NCBI GenBank assembly: GCA_963665005.2
Contig: CAXXTQ010000001.1
Location: forward strand, 2,232,001-2,296,000
Reading direction: 5' to 3'
Length of the DNA stretch: 64,000 nt
From: G963665005 sp963665005
GTDB taxonomy: Bacteria > Bacillota > Clostridia > Christensenellales > SZUA-584
A model generated the notes under the pieces. The model had not been told where the DNA came from. It saw only the letters and a list, made by a program, of their open reading frames with translations, and did not search any database. This document shows positions 1 to 8,398 of this stretch, in pieces. The stretch's first letter is position 1, and the number at the start of each line of letters is the position of its first letter. A program made the position numbers and the translations under genes.

Positions 1-23
1 ATTAACTTTGGCGAAAAACGCAA

Positions 24-54
24 AAAAAATACCGCACCTGTAAGATGCGGCAAT
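24..54 (-). terminator. Rho-independent terminator after the DUF4956 gene
   Basis: Read on the minus strand, a GC-rich hairpin (CCGCATC, short loop, GTGCGG with one mismatch) is followed by eight T residues. It lies about 30 nt past the stop codon of the DUF4956 gene and would end the CotH/VTC/DUF4956 transcript. Confidence 0.8.
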
Positions 55-80
55 TAGATTTTTTAATTATAAGCTTAATA

Positions 81-752
81 TTAAGAGACCATATCGCCTT
101 TATAGCTTATGAGCGAAGCGTCGTGTACTCCGGGTATCGCTGAAAATGCGTCTATCATGCCTGCTTCGCTTTCTCGGATATTCATTTCTATAGTTAGCTC
201 AATAGTCCCCTGAGATACTATCTTGGATTTTAATTTGCCCTGCGGCATTTTGCGCAGTATAGACTGTACTTCTTTTTTGCACTCTTCTTCAAAGCGTATT
301 ACGAGCACGAACGGAAAGTTATTTTTCGATTTAAACAAATTCCACACTAAGAGGAATGCCCCTATCGCCAAAGATCCAAGCAGCGCAACGGTATAAAGAC
401 GTGCGCCAAGCGTTATGCCTGCCGCAATAGACCAGAACATGAATATGGTGTCCATGGGGTCTTTTACCGCCGTTCTAAACCTTACGATAGACAACGCGCC
501 GACCATGCCGAGCGAAAGCATAAAGTTGTTTGTGATAGGCAGTATAACCATCGCCGTAACCATTGAAAGCATTACAAGAGAAGTCCCAAAGCTTTTTACA
601 AAAACCACACCGTTAAAAGTACGCTTATATATAAAATACACAAACATACCGATAATAAACGCCAGAGCCAGCGTTATTATAACATCGATAATATCGATTT
701 CCCCCAAAAGCTGAAAATTCTCCAGCACACTCTTTTTTACTATATCGTTCAT
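81..752 (-). CDS. DUF4956 family membrane protein
   Basis: A 223-residue protein with about four hydrophobic segments between residues 20 and 140 and a soluble C-terminal domain of about 80 residues (from about 145). The segment SLGMVGALSIVRFRTAVKDP is typical of the DUF4956 family, whose biochemical role is not established. The ribosome binding site GGAGG overlaps the stop codon of the upstream VTC-domain gene, so the two are translationally linked. DUF4956 proteins recur next to VTC-domain polyphosphate polymerase-like proteins and CotH-like proteins, as here. I infer a role at the membrane in the same process, perhaps polyphosphate or spore-surface chemistry, but the sequence does not prove it. 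Confidence 0.85.
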   Translation of the reverse strand: MNDIVKKSVLENFQLLGEIDIIDVIITLALAFIIGMFVYFIYKRTFNGVVFVKSFGTSLVMLSMVTAMVILPITNNFMLSLGMVGALSIVRFRTAVKDPMDTIFMFWSIAAGITLGARLYTVALLGSLAIGAFLLVWNLFKSKNNFPFVLVIRFEEECKKEVQSILRKMPQGKLKSKIVSQGTIELTIEMNIRESEAGMIDAFSAIPGVHDASLISYKGDMVS

Positions 753-761
753 AAAATCCTC

Positions 762-2009
762 CTAGTCAAACTTTCTGCATATTACATATTTTGAAATCGC
801 GCCTCTGTCCGACGCGTTTATACCGTTTAGCACACATTTTATATGATGAGGCAGATACCCGTTGAACTTTACCTCTAAAACCATAATTCCGTTATCGTAC
901 ATAGGCATTACGGGCACTTTTTCGTCAAATATATCTTTAAGAGTAAGTGAGCCTTTTAAGTCTTTGTCAAAAGTTATTCTCACGTTTTCAAAAGGCGACA
1001 CATACGCCTCTCTCGTATAATCTACAAGAACTCTGGGGCTTAGCTGCCTTGTCCTTAGCTGAAGAAAGATTTCCCGCGCAAAATTCTCTTTTCTGCCCAA
1101 AAGAAAATCATAATCCCCAGCGACAATTTTCTCGTATTCACCGCGAGAAAGCAGTATGCCTTTTTTCGCTATGAACTGCCCTTTTTTTATTTTCTTTTCA
1201 AAACGTATAACATCGTCACTGAAGTTATAAATCCTAATCCTGTATTTATACCTGTCGTCGCTTCCCGCAACTTTATCTTTAAGAGCGCTGTCGTCCATAT
1301 CATCAAAATATAAACTGCGTATATGGTAAGAGTTATTGCTTTGCGAATAAGCGTCGGGCGACATCATTGCTTTAAGCGCATTTCGCAAAATTATGTAATC
1401 ACGATAGTTAATATAATACTTTAATTCGTGCCGAAAAGAAAGAGCTTTACTCTCCTGTATGGCCTGCACTCCTAAAAAAGGTTTTTCTTTTACGGCTTTT
1501 TGACGCACGTTATCATTGTACGGCATCGCTTCCTGCATTTGTCTTGGCCTTGCGGGCTTCTGCACTTGCATTGACTGCTGTGCCTGCTGCCTTATTTCTG
1601 GTATCGGGCTTTGCAGTTCCGCTTGTGTATTTACCGGCTGTGTTTTTACGGCATCGTATTCTTTGGGCATTCTCACTTTTGTTTTTGCGCGCGTTTTTTG
1701 CGCGAATATATCAAGCTCGCTTTTCTCGCCGCTTCTATTTGTTCTCTTAGAGCGCTCCTGATATCCGGCAGCCATCTGCTTCGCTTGCTTTACCGCCGAT
1801 TTCTGAGTTTTTCGACTGCGCCTCGACATTCTTGTTTCGGGCTGTATGCCCGACTGCAAAGTGTGTCTTAAATCTTCTCTTTTTTTCTCTTGGCTAGAAT
1901 CGTATGAGCTTTTTCGGGAGCTCGAAACTCCTGCGTTTTTTTGACGCACAAGCGGTTTTTCTCTGTTTAGTTTTTTAAAGATATCATCCGAATTTCTTCG
2001 ATACGCCAT
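762..2009 (-). CDS. VTC-domain (polyphosphate polymerase-like) protein with long basic N-terminal extension
   Basis: 415 residues. The C-terminal part (about 190-415) is a VTC domain, the tunnel-fold domain of eukaryotic polyphosphate polymerase Vtc4. It begins at FRHELKYYI and has the expected features: RSLYFDD, a run of basic residues lining the tunnel (YRIRIY, FEKKIKKGQ), VDYTREAY, and a late acidic strand (VLEVKF). The first 190 residues are rich in Lys, Arg, Gln and Ser, of low complexity and probably disordered; this extension is not part of the domain and may bind RNA, DNA or polyphosphate. The start is ATG at 2009 with GAGG upstream. It sits between the cotH-like gene (24 nt upstream) and the DUF4956 gene, probably in one operon. 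Polymerase activity is inferred from fold and residues only. Confidence 0.85.
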   Translation of the reverse strand: MAYRRNSDDIFKKLNREKPLVRQKNAGVSSSRKSSYDSSQEKKREDLRHTLQSGIQPETRMSRRSRKTQKSAVKQAKQMAAGYQERSKRTNRSGEKSELDIFAQKTRAKTKVRMPKEYDAVKTQPVNTQAELQSPIPEIRQQAQQSMQVQKPARPRQMQEAMPYNDNVRQKAVKEKPFLGVQAIQESKALSFRHELKYYINYRDYIILRNALKAMMSPDAYSQSNNSYHIRSLYFDDMDDSALKDKVAGSDDRYKYRIRIYNFSDDVIRFEKKIKKGQFIAKKGILLSRGEYEKIVAGDYDFLLGRKENFAREIFLQLRTRQLSPRVLVDYTREAYVSPFENVRITFDKDLKGSLTLKDIFDEKVPVMPMYDNGIMVLEVKFNGYLPHHIKCVLNGINASDRGAISKYVICRKFD

Positions 2010-2032
2010 TTTTTACCTCAAGTCAATATTAT

Positions 2033-5000
2033 CTAATGGTCTTCGCCAATCGCGTCTTCAAGCATTTGTTTTTGTTCGCTCGAAAGTGAAAAAACATTTC
2101 TTAGCTGATCTTCTATTACATCTCCGCGCTTTTTCGCAAATACACGCATATTTTCAAGATTTGCTTCCCAGCTTTCAACGCTGCCTCCGAATTTAGCTTT
2201 TTCCGCCGGCATTTCATCTCGTATCATGTCTGCAATTTCGTCTATAGTTTTTATAACGCGCTCGGGGTTATATATCTCTTTTAGCGCCCAGGCGAAACGT
2301 TCAACAAAAGCATCGCGCCACGGCTTGTACGCAAGCAAACCGGCAAATACTGTCGAACCGGTTACATCATCGTCCATTCTTCTTTTCAGCGTAGGATGAG
2401 TGGCATTCGGATATTCGCTGCTTCCAAAAGTCCAGCAAAAATCATAATATATCTGTTTCCATTTTCCGTCGGGCAGTATCTGGTAAAACTCCATATTCGC
2501 GTAATCGGAGTTCGCCACCCAAATCTCACAGATCATCTCGTCCATGAAACTGTCGGTATCAATATACTTAGCTATATAATCAAAGTTTTCTTTCTGAGAC
2601 ATATCATTATTTCTTATATAATCGAGCAGTTTTCCATACTCTTCATTGCTTCCCTGTTTAAGGCGTGTAGTCGCCTGCATTATATTCATGTTATCAGGGT
2701 CGGCTACGCCTTCATGCTGTGCTATAAAATCCTCGTTGCGCTTTTCCATCATGAAATACACGCCCCAATATTCGCCGTTTATATATAAAACGTAAGGTTT
2801 CCATGCCTGAATAAGAAAATTAAGCCCCTTGCCTTCCACGAGCGAAAGCGCAACCATCTCTTTTATTTTGGCAATATTTTGGTCCTGTCCGCCCTGGCGC
2901 AGTATTATCGACTGATATTCGGTAAACGGCCTGTCATTAAAAAAAGCGTATTCCATTGAGCCTTTTCCGTATTCCGACCGCGCCATAATCGCGAAAGATT
3001 TTTGGGCGCAGTCCCGACTGAACCCTCCCTGAATACGTATAGCGACGTCCTGCACAAAAACCTGCTGCCCGTTCTCATCAAAAACTTCGAACGAGGCCGG
3101 GCGTTCCGATTCGGGGCCCTGCTCAAGATAGTTGGCGACTTCATAATGCGTCGTCGAGCCTTCTATCAATTGCGGATTGGGGCCGAGTTCGTATATCCCC
3201 GTAGTCTCATCAAACAGATTATAGGGGTCAGTAACGATAGAGACCAAAGGCAGGCTGTGCTGCTCTGCAATAAAATAAGTGTTGGAAGTTACCTCGCTTT
3301 GTATATATCCGTCTTTAACCGCAACGGCGCGTATCATACCCGTAGCACTCATAGAAACAGGCGCTGAATATGCGGTGGAATTTTGTGTGGGTTCTGTGCC
3401 GTCGAGCGTATAATATATTTTCGCATCGGGAGTTGTGCTGCTTAACGTTATCTGCTGTGCCGCGTCATAGCTTCCTGCCGCAATTTTTGGCAATGGTGCA
3501 GCCACTATTCCCTTGCTTGGCGAAGAGTTCACTGCGTTTGGCGTAGGCTGCGTAAAATAAAAAAGAGCGCTCTCATTGCTCATTCTGCCCAGCGAAACAT
3601 CCCTCGGCAAATCAAATAAATTGTACCTGTCGAGAACTTTCACATCGCTGTTGAACAGTATCAAAACTTCGCCTGACGAACTTAGCTTAAAGTTTGTATG
3701 AATATATTTTTTTTTTACGCTGTCGCCGTCTGCATTGTCCATCTCTTGATTCTCACCAAGCCCCGAAGCCATAACCGTAAGATATTCTCCCGCGTTTATA
3801 GTAACGCTAGGAAACTTAAATTTTACGGGATAGTTTGGGTCGTCGCTGAGGCTGTATTCGCCTATATCGACCGCTTGGTCTCCGCTGTTATAAAGCTCTA
3901 TCCAGTCGTAATATTCGCCGTCTTCTTCCTGCATATAAGATGAGTTGGATATCATGACTTCGTTTATAACTATAGGCCCGAGAGCGACCTCTTGATTTTG
4001 CTCAAACTGCGCATTACCCTGCGCACTGTTAGCAAACCCGGGCGAAAGATAAACTGTCTTCTCCCATTCATCGCCGTAGCTGCCGTCACCCTGCTGTATT
4101 CTTGAATACGCATAGTCTGACGGAGTTTCCGTTACAGTTACGCTGTCTATTATCAATCCTAAAGTATCGGCGAAAATAATCGTTTCTTTGTATGCTGATA
4201 TCTGGAAGCTCGTATGTAAAATTTTATTGTCGGTGTCCGTGCTTTGCTCGTCTTCGCCTGATGCGAAAACAGTGAGGTATTCACCCGGCTCTATAGTAAC
4301 GGCAGGAAACTGCCACTTGGAAATGTTATCTTCGTTGTCCGAAAGACAAAAACCCTCAAGATTTATTGCTTGCTCTCCCTCATTATATATCTCTATATAA
4401 TCGTTGAAATTGCCGTTGTTATCAGCATATACCGTTTTGTTAGAAGGCATTACTTCGGTGATTATAAGCCCTGTTACCTGCGTAACCCTGCTTGCTTTAA
4501 ACGCCTCAAATCCTTCTTCATCATTGGAAAACCCGGGGGTCGCGTTTTCGAACTCGAGCCATTGCGATATATCGTTTTCGTCTCTGCCTAAAGATACATT
4601 ACTTTGCTGGTCTTTATATTCTATCTGGTCTATTATCTGCCCCGCAGAGTTGGTAAGATATATGCCTCCGCCCGATGCTTTTAATTTAAAGCTGGCATGT
4701 TGGGATACGGCGTTCGCGCCCAATGACGCTTTACCCGAAGCAAAAACAACCAAGCGCCCTTTTGGCTCCAGCGTTATGCTCGGCAGAACCCACTTAACCG
4801 AATCTTTCTCGTTAGAAAGCCCAAGCCCGTACAAGTTTTTAGATTGTTCCGTAGGATTGTAAATCTCTATCCAATCGCTGTATTCTCCTTCTTCGTCGGC
4901 TATACAGCTTTTATTAGACGCCATAAACTCGCTGATAATAACGTTATCAGTTTGTGCCGCCTGCCCGCTTTCCTGATTTAAAGCATAAATAAAAACACCT

Positions 5001-5053
5001 GCGCCAACGGCAGCGATTATTATTATCAGCAAAATATTTTTTAATATTCTCAA
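2033..5053 (-). CDS. CotH-kinase family protein with lamin-tail and chitobiase-like domains
   Basis: 1006 residues, with an N-terminal signal/anchor (residues 4-24), so probably exported or membrane-tethered. Three lamin-tail domains follow (about 38-160, 195-330 and 358-490), each opening with a variant of IISEFMASN and containing DWIEIYN or similar. A chitobiase/beta-hexosaminidase C-terminal-like module is at about 520-600 (YYTLDGTEPT). The CotH kinase-like domain is at about 600-930, with RIQGGFSR and a late YYDFCWTFG motif. In most CotH proteins I recall the last motif has Asp at the second acidic position (DxD); here it is Cys, which may affect metal binding. In Bacillus, CotH phosphorylates spore coat proteins; the accessory domains suggest cell-surface or coat binding. 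The start is TTG at 5053, since an in-frame stop lies just upstream and GGAG is 11 nt away. Confidence 0.88.
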   Translation of the reverse strand: MRILKNILLIIIIAAVGAGVFIYALNQESGQAAQTDNVIISEFMASNKSCIADEEGEYSDWIEIYNPTEQSKNLYGLGLSNEKDSVKWVLPSITLEPKGRLVVFASGKASLGANAVSQHASFKLKASGGGIYLTNSAGQIIDQIEYKDQQSNVSLGRDENDISQWLEFENATPGFSNDEEGFEAFKASRVTQVTGLIITEVMPSNKTVYADNNGNFNDYIEIYNEGEQAINLEGFCLSDNEDNISKWQFPAVTIEPGEYLTVFASGEDEQSTDTDNKILHTSFQISAYKETIIFADTLGLIIDSVTVTETPSDYAYSRIQQGDGSYGDEWEKTVYLSPGFANSAQGNAQFEQNQEVALGPIVINEVMISNSSYMQEEDGEYYDWIELYNSGDQAVDIGEYSLSDDPNYPVKFKFPSVTINAGEYLTVMASGLGENQEMDNADGDSVKKKYIHTNFKLSSSGEVLILFNSDVKVLDRYNLFDLPRDVSLGRMSNESALFYFTQPTPNAVNSSPSKGIVAAPLPKIAAGSYDAAQQITLSSTTPDAKIYYTLDGTEPTQNSTAYSAPVSMSATGMIRAVAVKDGYIQSEVTSNTYFIAEQHSLPLVSIVTDPYNLFDETTGIYELGPNPQLIEGSTTHYEVANYLEQGPESERPASFEVFDENGQQVFVQDVAIRIQGGFSRDCAQKSFAIMARSEYGKGSMEYAFFNDRPFTEYQSIILRQGGQDQNIAKIKEMVALSLVEGKGLNFLIQAWKPYVLYINGEYWGVYFMMEKRNEDFIAQHEGVADPDNMNIMQATTRLKQGSNEEYGKLLDYIRNNDMSQKENFDYIAKYIDTDSFMDEMICEIWVANSDYANMEFYQILPDGKWKQIYYDFCWTFGSSEYPNATHPTLKRRMDDDVTGSTVFAGLLAYKPWRDAFVERFAWALKEIYNPERVIKTIDEIADMIRDEMPAEKAKFGGSVESWEANLENMRVFAKKRGDVIEDQLRNVFSLSSEQKQMLEDAIGEDH

Positions 5054-5101
5054 AAAACTTCACGCTCCAAAAAGTACTGTAACTTTATTTATGCAAGCTT
5101 G

Positions 5102-5130
5102 ATTCTATCATGATTTGACATCAAATTCAA
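5102..5130 (-). promoter_or_regulatory. Sigma-A-type promoter for the cotH-like operon
   Basis: On the minus strand, TTGAAT (5125-5130), a 17-nt spacer and TAGAAT (5102-5107) lie about 50 nt upstream of the cotH-like start codon. Activity is inferred from the match to consensus only. Confidence 0.6.
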
Positions 5131-5146
5131 CTCATAATAAGTGCTT

Positions 5147-5175
5147 TAAAAAGAGCCGGCAGCAAAGGCCGGCCC
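5147..5175 (-). terminator. Rho-independent terminator after the larger zinc-ribbon gene
   Basis: On the minus strand, an 8-bp GC stem (GGGCCGGC pairing with GCCGGCTC) with a 6-nt loop is followed by five T. It separates the zinc-ribbon gene from the cotH-like operon. Confidence 0.85.
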
Positions 5176-5199
5176 GTTAATAATATCTTACCTATACTA

Positions 5200-6309
5200 C
5201 TATTCAATATCCTCAAAATTTTCCAGAAAATCTTCCATATTCAATTGCTCTACATATTCTCTTGTATATTCCGAGCCGTCTATATCGAGCATGCCGTTCT
5301 CTAAATAAAAATCTGAAACATTTGTTTCCCCCATCATTTCGGCTACAATTTCCCCTTCGCCTAATGACGGGTCAAAAGTATAAGTGCCTGACAATGTTAT
5401 GCCCATTATTTCAGCATCATATGTGCCGTTTGCATAAAACTCCAGCACGCCTTCCTCTCCATTGGCCGAATACCAAACGCCTAAAAGCCCGCTCTGTACT
5501 CCGGACGAGTTGCCGCCGAACGCAGCATCGCTGCCATTATTAAAATCCAGCGAATTATCTCCGCCGCTTTGCTTTTGATAAACACCTATGTCTTCAACAT
5601 CAATTTCGTTTCCGTCAAAAACAAAATCGTAATCATCGCCATCTATAGTTATAACGCCTTCGCCTTTGCTTTGATTATATTCATATTCGCCTTCATAATC
5701 CTCGTAAGGCGTTTCGATTTCTATATTACCGTTATTTTTAAACTCCATTGTTTCATCAAGCTCTTCGTTATACCATTGCCCGACTATCTCATTAGATTTT
5801 TCATCGGCATCTGCGTCTTTAACATAAACGCCTACATCATCGACATCTATCTCGTCTTTATCAACTTCAAAATCGTAATCTTCGCCTTCTATGGTAATAA
5901 CGCCTTCGCCCTTGCTTTTGTTATATTCATATTCGCCTTCATAATCGGCATACGGCGAGGTTATCTCTATAGTGCCGTCATCATAAAACTCAAGAGTTTC
6001 ATCACGGTCGCTGTTGTACCATTCCCCAACAATGTTGCTTCCGCCCATCAAAAGCAAAACAAGCACGACTGCGGCGGCTATTAAAACGACTCCGCCTGCA
6101 ATAAGCCCAATCATCAGCCCTTTTCTGCTCTTTTTTATAGGCGGTGCGCCGTACATACCGGCGGCCGATGGCGGCGTATATGCCGGAGCCGGAGGAACAG
6201 GCTGTCCCTGAGGCATAGGCGGTGTTCCTGCCATTTCAAGCGCGTTTCCGCAATTGACGCAAAATGCAGCGCCCTGCTCATTTTTATGTCCGCATTTAGT
6301 ACAAAACAT
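5200..6309 (-). CDS. Zinc-ribbon, single-TM protein with three lipocalin-like repeats
   Basis: 369 residues. An N-terminal zinc ribbon (Cys3, Cys6, Cys17, Cys20) is followed by a Pro-rich linker (25-58) and one transmembrane helix (64-88). Three copies of a beta-rich domain of about 75 residues follow, at about 92-165, 172-245 and 273-355. Repeats 1 and 2 are close copies (VGEWYN, LEFYDDGTIEI, EYEYNKSKGEGVITI), very acidic and DNA-visible as a recent internal duplication. Repeat 3 is more divergent and ends with YTREYVEQ, as does the single domain of the next gene upstream. The pattern GxWY plus F-x-x-x-G is that of lipocalin-like DUF5640-type domains, presumably outside the membrane. Function is unknown. 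It has its own ribosome binding site (AGGAG) and terminator. Confidence 0.8.
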   Translation of the reverse strand: MFCTKCGHKNEQGAAFCVNCGNALEMAGTPPMPQGQPVPPAPAYTPPSAAGMYGAPPIKKSRKGLMIGLIAGGVVLIAAAVVLVLLLMGGSNIVGEWYNSDRDETLEFYDDGTIEITSPYADYEGEYEYNKSKGEGVITIEGEDYDFEVDKDEIDVDDVGVYVKDADADEKSNEIVGQWYNEELDETMEFKNNGNIEIETPYEDYEGEYEYNQSKGEGVITIDGDDYDFVFDGNEIDVEDIGVYQKQSGGDNSLDFNNGSDAAFGGNSSGVQSGLLGVWYSANGEEGVLEFYANGTYDAEIMGITLSGTYTFDPSLGEGEIVAEMMGETNVSDFYLENGMLDIDGSEYTREYVEQLNMEDFLENFEDIE

Positions 6310-6398
6310 ATAAAAAATCTCCTAACATATATATGTAATATTATAACATATTTTAATAATTATCGTTATATGATCTTAAACAAAATTTTTGAAAATCT

Positions 6399-6887
6399 TT
6401 ATTTATCAAGATTATCCGCTATACCTTCGAAAATCTCCGAGAAATCCATCTGTTCGACATATTGTCGTGTATACTTTGCGCCGTCCATTTCGATTGTTAC
6501 TCCGTCGCATGTAAAATCTGCCATCTCTTTTTCATCCAAGGCAAGCTTTCCTTTTTTCGAAGCGCTGTTATATTCATAAGAGCCGACTTTATCTTCCCCA
6601 AATATATTGTAGCTCAGCTCACCGTTGGGCATAAACTCAAGCATACCTCCCATACCCGTAGTTTCATACCATTCTCCTTTAAGATCTGCAGGCACCATTC
6701 CCGAAAGCCCGATTATCAAAAACAGAGCGATTACGGCGGCCGCTAAGACAACACCTATTATAATAAATTTCTTGTTAACTCCTTTATTTGCCGAAGCGGG
6801 AGATGTTCCGGGAGTAAGCGCTATTTTGCAGTCTTTGCAAATCTTTTTCTCTTTGGGATATTCTTTTCCGCAGTTTTTACAGTACAT
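6399..6887 (-). CDS. Zinc-ribbon, single-TM protein with one lipocalin-like domain
   Basis: 162 residues with the same plan as its downstream neighbour: zinc ribbon (Cys3, Cys6, Cys17, Cys20), one transmembrane helix (about 41-63) and a single beta-rich domain (68-158) with GEWYET, LEFMPNGEL, GSYEYN and KYTRQYVEQ. The domain is closest to the third repeat of the neighbouring protein, so the two are paralogues and the longer one probably grew by domain duplication. It lies 89 nt upstream of that gene on the same strand. The substrate or ligand is unknown. Confidence 0.8.
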   Translation of the reverse strand: MYCKNCGKEYPKEKKICKDCKIALTPGTSPASANKGVNKKFIIIGVVLAAAVIALFLIIGLSGMVPADLKGEWYETTGMGGMLEFMPNGELSYNIFGEDKVGSYEYNSASKKGKLALDEKEMADFTCDGVTIEMDGAKYTRQYVEQMDFSEIFEGIADNLDK

Positions 6888-6915
6888 AATTTTCTCCTAT
6901 AAAATAAGTATACGT

Positions 6916-6924
6916 ATTCTACCA
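6916..6924 (-). promoter_or_regulatory. Extended -10 promoter for the zinc-ribbon pair
   Basis: On the minus strand TGGTAGAAT forms an extended -10 element (TGn plus TAGAAT) about 30 nt upstream of the start at 6887. No good -35 is visible, as is usual for extended -10 promoters. Confidence 0.45.
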
Positions 6925-7021
6925 CATAATTTGTCTTTTTAATAGATACAAAGTGCATGTAAAAAAATAAATATATATTTTTGCAGTATATTGAAAATAA
7001 CCTTATAAGTAATTAATATTG

Positions 7022-7050
7022 TTGCAAAACGCTTTAGTCTATGTTAAAAT
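7022..7050 (+). promoter_or_regulatory. Sigma-A promoter for rpsT
   Basis: TTGCAA (7022-7027), a 17-nt spacer and TAAAAT (7045-7050) give a near-consensus housekeeping promoter. The mRNA leader before rpsT would be about 40 nt. Confidence 0.75.
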
Positions 7051-7095
7051 ACCTTTCGTTGTTAAAACGATTATTATTATCTGGAGGTGAAACAC

Positions 7096-7362
7096 TTGCC
7101 AAACATTAAATCGGCTAAAAGACGTATGCGCATTGAAGCTAAAGCGACTCTTAGAAACCGTGTTGTAAAAACAGAACTGAAAACTTTAAATAAAAAGTTC
7201 AGCGGCGCTGTAGAAACGGGAGATAAGCAGGCTGCAGCGGCACTTTATAAAGAATATACCGGCGCGCTTGATAAAGCAGCTTTAAAAGGCGTAGTTCATA
7301 AGAACAGCGTTAACCGTAAAAAAGCGCAGATTTCGAAAGCTTTAGATACTGTATCCGCGTAA
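7096..7362 (+). CDS. rpsT: 30S ribosomal protein S20
   Basis: 88 residues, very basic, starting PNIKSAKRRMR, the hallmark of S20, which binds 16S rRNA early in 30S assembly. The reading frame also contains an earlier GTG at 7087, but this overlaps the ribosome binding site GGAGGTG. The TTG at 7096 is correctly spaced and gives the conserved N-terminus MPNIKS, so I place the start there. Monocistronic, with a promoter and terminator of its own. It is encoded opposite holA, an arrangement also seen in other Firmicutes. Confidence 0.97.
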   Translation: MPNIKSAKRRMRIEAKATLRNRVVKTELKTLNKKFSGAVETGDKQAAAALYKEYTGALDKAALKGVVHKNSVNRKKAQISKALDTVSA

Positions 7363-7383
7363 TTAAAGTATCTTTTGGAATTT

Positions 7384-7429
7384 AAGCCTCAATCTTTGGC
7401 GATGAACGCCTTATGATTGCAGGCTTTTT
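7384..7429 (+). terminator. Rho-independent terminator of rpsT
   Basis: A three-part interrupted hairpin: AAGCCT pairs with AGGCTT, AATC with GATT, GGCG with CGCC. It is followed by T5 and lies 21 nt after the rpsT stop. Confidence 0.85.
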
Positions 7430-7441
7430 GTGTTTCTTTTT

Positions 7442-8392
7442 TTACAGGCTGTATATACGCACCAAAGCTTCCGGCAGTGCGAGAGAAGCGTCTTTTTCTC
7501 CGCTTTTTATTGAATAATCCAAATCGGCGAGCAGTAAAAGCCCGTTCCTTAGCTGGCTTACAGAAAACCTTTTGCATTCTTTATAGAGTATCTGCGCAAC
7601 AAAATTTTTCACATGCAGCGTCCCCGCGATTTTGTCAAGACTGTAGCCCGCGTTTATCATCATTTTTGCTTTGTACATATCCCGTATCTTTCTCGCGAAA
7701 AGTCCGATAAGCATTTCCGGCCTTTCAGACTTTAATATGTCGTCGAGCATGAGTTTTGCTTTTTGTGCCTGTTTGTTTACAAAAAGCCCGTGTATCTCAA
7801 ACACATTGTATTCTAATGTTTTTGAGCAGCACTGCTTTATATGCTCGGATGTTACAGCCTCTTTTTTACAGTACACCGCAAGCTTTTTAAGTTCGTTTTC
7901 GAGAGTATAATAATCGCACCCCGAAACGGATACAAGCTCTGCCGCCGTCTGCCGCGATATCTTTACACCGAGCGAATCTGCCTGTTCAATTATAAAATTT
8001 ATGCAGTCGGCCTGCCGCGGCTCGGCAAATTCTTTTACCTCGCCCATTTTTTTTGCCTTTTTATATAGGCCGCGCCTTTTGTCAGCGCTGTCTACGCAAA
8101 GAACAAGAGCTGTAGAATCGGGTATTTTCTCAAGATTATCAGCTATTTTTTTTGCCTGCTCCGCGCCGCCCTTTGCCCGCAGTACACTGCACTCCGAAAC
8201 GATAACCAGCCTATATTTTGACATAAACGGCACTTGCGCACAGGCGGCGATAAGCTCGTCCGCCTTTGGCATGCTTTTAAAATCTGTCACGTTAAGCTCT
8301 TCGTTTGATATATCAAGCGCTTTTCTAAGCTCTCTTACGCTTTTTTTCACCATAAAACTATCGCCTGAAAATATGTAAATGTTTTTTTTCAT
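7442..8392 (-). CDS. holA: DNA polymerase III subunit delta
   Basis: 316 residues. The start MKKNIYIFSGDSFMV matches the HolA N-terminal ATPase-like domain, which opens with a degenerate nucleotide-binding segment. The middle part has the family's VLCVDSADKRRGLYK region, and the C-terminal helical collar domain ends with LYKAL/ALVRIY-like features (ALPEALVRIYSL). Delta opens the beta sliding clamp in the clamp-loader complex with tau/gamma and delta-prime. The gene lies 6 nt after comEC on the same strand, and this comEC-holA-rpsT arrangement is common in Firmicutes. Confidence 0.93.
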   Translation of the reverse strand: MKKNIYIFSGDSFMVKKSVRELRKALDISNEELNVTDFKSMPKADELIAACAQVPFMSKYRLVIVSECSVLRAKGGAEQAKKIADNLEKIPDSTALVLCVDSADKRRGLYKKAKKMGEVKEFAEPRQADCINFIIEQADSLGVKISRQTAAELVSVSGCDYYTLENELKKLAVYCKKEAVTSEHIKQCCSKTLEYNVFEIHGLFVNKQAQKAKLMLDDILKSERPEMLIGLFARKIRDMYKAKMMINAGYSLDKIAGTLHVKNFVAQILYKECKRFSVSQLRNGLLLLADLDYSIKSGEKDASLALPEALVRIYSL

Positions 8393-8398
8393 ATACCG

